From contig CAJQNK010000162.1 of the NCBI GenBank assembly GCA_905479655.1, positions 1 to 37,958 on the forward strand: DNA of 37,958 bases, in the 5' to 3' direction. This document shows positions 34,281-37,958 of this stretch, piece by piece. Within the stretch, counting starts at the first letter, position 1; each line of letters starts with the position of its first letter. The notes beneath the pieces are model-generated. The model did not search any database, was not told where the DNA came from, and saw only the letters and a list, made by a program, of their open reading frames with translations. The translations under genes were made by a program, and so were the position numbers. The stretch is from an uncultured bacterium (GTDB lineage Bacteria; Acidobacteriota; Thermoanaerobaculia; Multivoradales; JAHEKO01).

Positions 34281-36542
34281 CTATCCGTCGAGGCTGTCCA
34301 GCGTCGACGACCACACCTTCAACTCGGTCACGGGAGCGCCCGCCTGCCGACGCCCCTCCAGCAGGCCCCGCGCCCTCTGGACGAAGACGGCGGCCACCTC
34401 CTCGGCGTAGAGATCCCTCGCCCGCTCCGCACCGCGTACCAGCATCGGAAGCAACCGGTCGTCCTCGCCGGCTCCGATCCAGTGGTGGATCAGCGCTTCG
34501 CAGATCGAGTCCAACCGCGACGGGTTGGCTTCGATCAGGGCGTCGGCCACCTGCCGATGCAGGACCGCGCGGCGAATCGGGGCGAGCCGCGCCAGGGCGG
34601 CCGCCCGCAGGGCGCGGTGGGCGAACTCGAAGGCCCCCTCCCGGACACCGCTCACCCACAGGGCCAGGTCCCTCTGCCGGCCGGGCTGGGACCACGCGAG
34701 AAGCGACTGACGGACGAGCCAGCGCTCCAGCATCAGCTCCAGCGCCATCGCGACGACGCCGCGATGCTCATCGCCGGCGCGGGCCAGCAGGGCACTGTCG
34801 AAACGCGGGCCAGCGACGGCGGCGAGGGTCGCCAGACGACGGGAGGAGGTCGGCAGGTCGCGGATCCGTTGCGCCGCCACGGTCCCGGGCCGCCCGTCGC
34901 CCGGCGCCACCAGGCCATCCGGCGGCGGGCTCAGGCGCCATGCTCCCGGGCGCCCGGGCTTCAGGTATCCACGATCCCAGAGGTGGTTGACCAGCTCGAC
35001 GGCAGCCAGGGGCGTCCGTCCCTGGTGACTCTCCAGGAAGGCGGCCAGCGTGGGCGCGTCGTCCTCGCCGATGAGGGCACGGGCCATCTCCCGCAGATCC
35101 TCGGCGGCGAGCGGCGCGAGCTCGACCCGATCGACCCAGGGACGCCCGTCGGCGCTCTCCAACAGCTCCCGCAGGGGCCCGGGGCCGTCGGGCCGGCAGG
35201 TGGCGAGAAACCAGACCGGCGCCGCGATCGGCTCGGAGGCCAGATGCGCCAGGAGGCCGAGGGTCGACGGGTCCGCCCACTGCAGGTCGTCGAAGATCAC
35301 GATGAGCGGCTCCGCGTTCCGTCGCCCCGGGGCGCCAGCCAGACCCGCCAGCAGAACACGGATCGCTTCGAAGACCTGGTGGCGGGTGGGTCTGCGCGTC
35401 GGCATCTCCTCCGGGGCGTGGCGCAGGAGCGCGAGCGCCGCCTGCCGTACCTCGGCCTCCTCGCCGGCGAGGATCCGTTCGACCCGCTCGGCCTCACCCA
35501 CCAGCAGCTCGCGCAGTGCCTCGCCGAACACCTGGAATCCGACCATCGGGGCGTCGTCGTAGCACCGCCCCCGAACCACCCACGCGGCGTCCCGCGAGGT
35601 GACGGCGTCGACGAGGGAACCGACGGTGCGGCTCTTGCCTGAGCCACCCTCCCCGACGACCAGCGTCAGCCGCCCGGAGCCGGCGGAGAGACGCCGCCAG
35701 ATGGACTCGAGCGCCGCGAGCGGCGCCTCGCGACCCACCAGAGGGACCACGGGCGCCAGCGGTCGCTCGTCCGCGTCGGGCCGTGTCGGCATGTCGCCGC
35801 CGAGGATCGACTCGTGGAGCTCCGTCGTCTCCTCCATCGGCTCCACGCCGAGCTCCTCCTCGAGGATCTTGCACAGCTCTTCGTACTGTCTGACGGCTCG
35901 GCTCCGGCGGCCCGAGAGGGCGTAGAGACGGATCAGGTAGCGGTGGGCCTCCTCGGACAGCGGATCGACGGCCACGAGCCGCAGGGCGAACTGGATGCCC
36001 ACGCGGTACTCGCCGCGAGCGAGGTACGCCTCCACCAGGGTCCTGAGCGCCGTCACCGCCCCTTCCCGAAGCCTCTCCTGCTCCGAGAGGAGCCACTCCT
36101 CGAACGTGGTGCTGCCCTTGACCAGGAAGCCCGAGAGCAGATCGCCCTCGTAGAGCCGCGCTGCGATGGCGAGCTGGTGCGGATCGGAGCCGCGCTCGGA
36201 GACTCCGGAGCGCAGGGCCTCCTCGAAGGCCTCCACGTCCAGCCACGCGTCGAGGTCCGGGTGGAACCGGATGGCCTGATGGTCGGCGAGCAGGGTCTCC
36301 CCACCGCCGTTGACCTTGCCGAGAGAGACCCGGATGTTGTAGAGGGCCTGGCGGAGGTTGCGCCGCGCGGACTCCTCTCCACGGTCGGGCCAGAGGAGGC
36401 TGGCCAGACGGTCACGGCTCAACCGCTGGCCCCGGTGGAGTGCCAGGTAGGCGAACAGGGCGCGGACCTTCTGGGACTCGAAGCCGGTGACCGGCTGGTC
36501 GCCATACCGAACGTCCAGACCTCCCAGCAACCGGATGGACAA
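34281..36542 (-). CDS. BTAD/SARP-type transcriptional activator with AAA ATPase domain
   Basis: The 753-residue protein has an N-terminal winged-helix DNA-binding domain (about 1-95; LFAYLALHRGQRLSRDRLASLLWPD, ARRNLRQALYNIRVSLG). A BTAD helical domain follows (about 100-245; FEEWLLSEQERLRE, YALSGRRSRAVRQYEEL). Then comes an NTPase of the AAA_16/STAND type (Walker A GEGGSGKS, Walker B VIFDDLQWAD) and a helical C-terminus that may sense a signal. Such large regulators activate pathway or secondary-metabolite genes. The TTG start has GGGAGG 14 nt upstream, a long spacing; an in-frame CTG three codons earlier would be closer. Convergent with the acyl-CoA synthetase gene. Confidence 0.88.
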   Translation of the reverse strand: MSIRLLGGLDVRYGDQPVTGFESQKVRALFAYLALHRGQRLSRDRLASLLWPDRGEESARRNLRQALYNIRVSLGKVNGGGETLLADHQAIRFHPDLDAWLDVEAFEEALRSGVSERGSDPHQLAIAARLYEGDLLSGFLVKGSTTFEEWLLSEQERLREGAVTALRTLVEAYLARGEYRVGIQFALRLVAVDPLSEEAHRYLIRLYALSGRRSRAVRQYEELCKILEEELGVEPMEETTELHESILGGDMPTRPDADERPLAPVVPLVGREAPLAALESIWRRLSAGSGRLTLVVGEGGSGKSRTVGSLVDAVTSRDAAWVVRGRCYDDAPMVGFQVFGEALRELLVGEAERVERILAGEEAEVRQAALALLRHAPEEMPTRRPTRHQVFEAIRVLLAGLAGAPGRRNAEPLIVIFDDLQWADPSTLGLLAHLASEPIAAPVWFLATCRPDGPGPLRELLESADGRPWVDRVELAPLAAEDLREMARALIGEDDAPTLAAFLESHQGRTPLAAVELVNHLWDRGYLKPGRPGAWRLSPPPDGLVAPGDGRPGTVAAQRIRDLPTSSRRLATLAAVAGPRFDSALLARAGDEHRGVVAMALELMLERWLVRQSLLAWSQPGRQRDLALWVSGVREGAFEFAHRALRAAALARLAPIRRAVLHRQVADALIEANPSRLDSICEALIHHWIGAGEDDRLLPMLVRGAERARDLYAEEVAAVFVQRARGLLEGRRQAGAPVTELKVWSSTLDSLDG

Positions 36543-36606
36543 TGCTTTCAGACTCGCCTCCCTTCCTCGAGGGGCGGTGTCGACGCCCCGAGAGCATTCG
36601 CCCTCC

Positions 36607-36636
36607 TGACGCTCCCCTGACGCTCCCCTGACGCTC
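36607..36636. promoter_or_regulatory. Three 11-bp-spaced TGACGCTC direct repeats
   Basis: TGACGCTC occurs at 36607, 36618 and 36629, each exactly 11 bp apart, with a looser TAACGCCT at 36642. This is the layout SARP/BTAD activators bind in Streptomyces. The cluster lies 65 bp upstream of the BTAD gene and 45 bp upstream of the promoter of the divergent gene, so it could control either or both. Confidence 0.6.
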
Positions 36637-36680
36637 TACTCTAACGCCTGGACCGCCGATTCGCACCCGGCACGTGTCGG

Positions 36681-36710
36681 GTGACAGCCGGGACCCGCGA
36701 GCCGTAGACT
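36681..36710 (+). promoter_or_regulatory. Promoter of the amidotransferase-like gene
   Basis: GTGACA (36681-36686, five of six matches) and TAGACT (36705-36710) are 18 bp apart. Transcription would start near 36717, with GGAGGAG before the TTG start at 36763. Confidence 0.6.
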
Positions 36711-36762
36711 CCCCGGTACCGGTCCGAGGCGGGCCGGCAACCCGAAAGACGGAGGAGTCGCC

Positions 36763-37320
36763 TTGCCGTTCTGCGCCATTCTGGACCCCGCGGGAGCGAG
36801 CCTCGAGGACCTGCGGGGCCCGGCCGCCGACCTGCCCGGAGTCGAACCGATCTACTGGACCGAGGGGCCCGTGGGCCTGGTCCACCAGCGCGCCTCCCGG
36901 AGAACACGGATCGACCAGCCCTTCCTGGGGGACGGACGGCTCTGTTGCGCGCTCTTCGAGGGCCGGCTCGACCGGCGCGACGACCTCGCCCGGCAGCTGT
37001 CGGAGGCCGGATGCCTGCGAGCCGAGCGACCGAGACCCGTCGAGATCGTGATCGCCGCCTTCGAGCGCTGGGTCGAGGAGTTCCCCCGCCACCTGGAGGG
37101 AGAGTGGCGGGCGCTGCTGTGGGACCGGAAGGACGAGCGGTTGCTCGGAGCGGCCGGCGACGGCGAACCCCTCTACGAGGTCCGGGAGGAGGGGCGCGTC
37201 GCCGTCGCGACCCACACGGAGGCGCTGGCGACGCTATCGGCCGGGACCCCTCCGGTGGCCCTGCCCGCGGGCGGACTCCTCGTCGCGAGCCGCGCGGGAA
37301 CGGAGATCCGGTCCGTCTGA
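36763..37320 (+). CDS. Orphan glutamine-amidotransferase (class II)-like domain protein
   Basis: The 185-residue protein aligns by eye with the N-terminal domain of asparagine synthetase B: HQRASRRTRIDQPF, then GRLCCALFEGRLDRRDDLARQL in place of the NGEIYN region. IAAFERWVEEFPRHLEGEWRALLWD and a C-terminal VAVATHTEALATL follow. There is no synthetase domain. The enzyme family needs cysteine as residue 2, but here the start reads MPFC with the cysteine at 4, so glutaminase activity is doubtful. TTG start with GGAGGAG at good spacing. It is divergent from the BTAD regulator and 13 bp ahead of the DNA glycosylase gene. Confidence 0.6.
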   Translation: MPFCAILDPAGASLEDLRGPAADLPGVEPIYWTEGPVGLVHQRASRRTRIDQPFLGDGRLCCALFEGRLDRRDDLARQLSEAGCLRAERPRPVEIVIAAFERWVEEFPRHLEGEWRALLWDRKDERLLGAAGDGEPLYEVREEGRVAVATHTEALATLSAGTPPVALPAGGLLVASRAGTEIRSV

Positions 37321-37333
37321 GACCGGCGAGATC

Positions 37334-37958
37334 GTGCCCGAGCTACCCGACGTCGAGCTCTACCTCCACGCCCTCGGCCCCCGTCTCCTGGGTAGGCGCC
37401 TGCTGCGGGTCCGCCTGGCGAGCCCCTTCCTGCTGCGCTCCGTCGAGCCGCCGCCCTCGGCGACCCACGGTCGCCCGATCGAGACCCTCTCCCGCCTCGG
37501 AAAGCGGATCGTGATCTCGCTGGAGGGCGATCTCCACCTCGTGCTGCACCTCATGATCGCGGGCCGCTTCCGGTGGGGCGACGCCGGCGTCAAGATCCCC
37601 GGGCGGATCGGCCTGGCCGCCTTCGACGTCGAGGGCGGCACGCTGATCCTCACCGAGGCCGGCTCCAAGCGCCGCGCGTCGCTCCACGTCGTCCCCGGCG
37701 ACCGGCTCGCGGAGCACGACCCCGGCGGCCTGGAGGTGCTCGAGGCTCCCCGCGACGCCTTCGCCGAGCGGCTCCGCGGTGGCCGCCACACGCTCAAACG
37801 TGCCCTGACCGACCCCCGGATCCTCTCCGGCATCGGCAACGCCTACTCCGACGAGATCCTCCACGCTGCCCGCCTCTCCCCCTTCAAGCGGACCTACGAC
37901 CTGAGCGACGGGGAGCTCGAGCGTCTTCGGCGCGCCATCCGCGAGGTGCTGGCCGGCT
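37334..37958 (+). CDS. Formamidopyrimidine-DNA glycosylase / Nei family, partial at window end
   Basis: The frame from GTG 37334 runs off the window after about 208 residues. It begins MPELPDVE, giving the catalytic Pro2 and Glu3 of the Fpg/Nei family. It continues with LGKRIVISL (beta-turn lysine), LHLMIAGRFRW, and the helix-two-turn-helix segment DPRILSGIGNAYSDEILHAA. The C-terminal zinc finger lies beyond the window. These enzymes excise oxidised bases by a combined glycosylase and lyase reaction. Whether it is Fpg (MutM) or Nei cannot be settled from this part. Confidence 0.88.
   Translation, partial: MPELPDVELYLHALGPRLLGRRLLRVRLASPFLLRSVEPPPSATHGRPIETLSRLGKRIVISLEGDLHLVLHLMIAGRFRWGDAGVKIPGRIGLAAFDVEGGTLILTEAGSKRRASLHVVPGDRLAEHDPGGLEVLEAPRDAFAERLRGGRHTLKRALTDPRILSGIGNAYSDEILHAARLSPFKRTYDLSDGELERLRRAIREVLAG

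Overview
The window is a 38 kb piece of a high-GC (roughly two-thirds G+C or more) diderm bacterial chromosome. The diderm signs are a Wzm/Wzt polysaccharide exporter, lipoproteins with lipoboxes, a periplasmic HtrA protease and a PpiD-type chaperone. Gene content and style suggest Acidobacteriota or a close relative: an mre operon led by a FecR-domain protein, paired M16 peptidases, a BTAD-type regulator and several apparently leaderless genes. This placement is inference; no rRNA or taxonomic marker was compared.

Layout. 1-426 has no gene. It holds two abutting fold-back elements, of which 134-299 is a MITE-like palindrome with CTAG ends, and then a promoter and a CAU-anticodon tRNA (427-499). 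648-5256 (+) carries a zinc-ribbon coiled-coil protein, a YggS-type PLP protein, HutI and an acyl-CoA synthetase-like protein with altered catalytic residues. 9530-5263 (-) is a unit of Wzm, Wzt, a DUF3467 protein and an M49-type lipoprotein. An amino-acid-type binding lipoprotein (-), a small zinc-ribbon protein (+), a CGCAAAG-type fold-back repeat and an HtrA protease (-) follow. An M16 peptidase pair (+, 13203-16061) starts behind a strong 5' leader hairpin.

26807-16116 (-) is a compact nine-gene unit: fecR-like, mreB, mreC, mreD, mrdA (PBP2), rodA, rng, a kinase/glycosidase-fold fusion and doxX. Many of its genes overlap by a few bases. It joins the cell-elongation machinery with RNase G and an envelope-glycan-type kinase. 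Divergent from it is a PpiD/SurA-like chaperone.

28927-29567 is a non-coding or decayed stretch. It contains an internally deleted remnant of a Cys/Met-metabolism PLP enzyme, an 11-bp-spaced direct repeat, and a run of hairpins ending in an intrinsic terminator, possibly an unannotated small RNA. Then come ruvA and ruvB (both apparently leaderless), a lipid-kinase-like gene and an ADP-forming acyl-CoA synthetase. A large BTAD-AAA regulator (-) diverges from an orphan glutamine-amidotransferase-like domain protein. Their shared region carries three 11-bp-spaced direct repeats of the same motif seen at 29304. The window ends inside an Fpg/Nei DNA glycosylase gene.

The most unusual items are the shared TGACGCTC direct repeats with the possible RNA gene, the kinase-glycosidase fusion in the mre operon, the end-to-end palindromic element, the acyl-CoA synthetase lacking both key lysines, and the recurrent leaderless promoter geometry.
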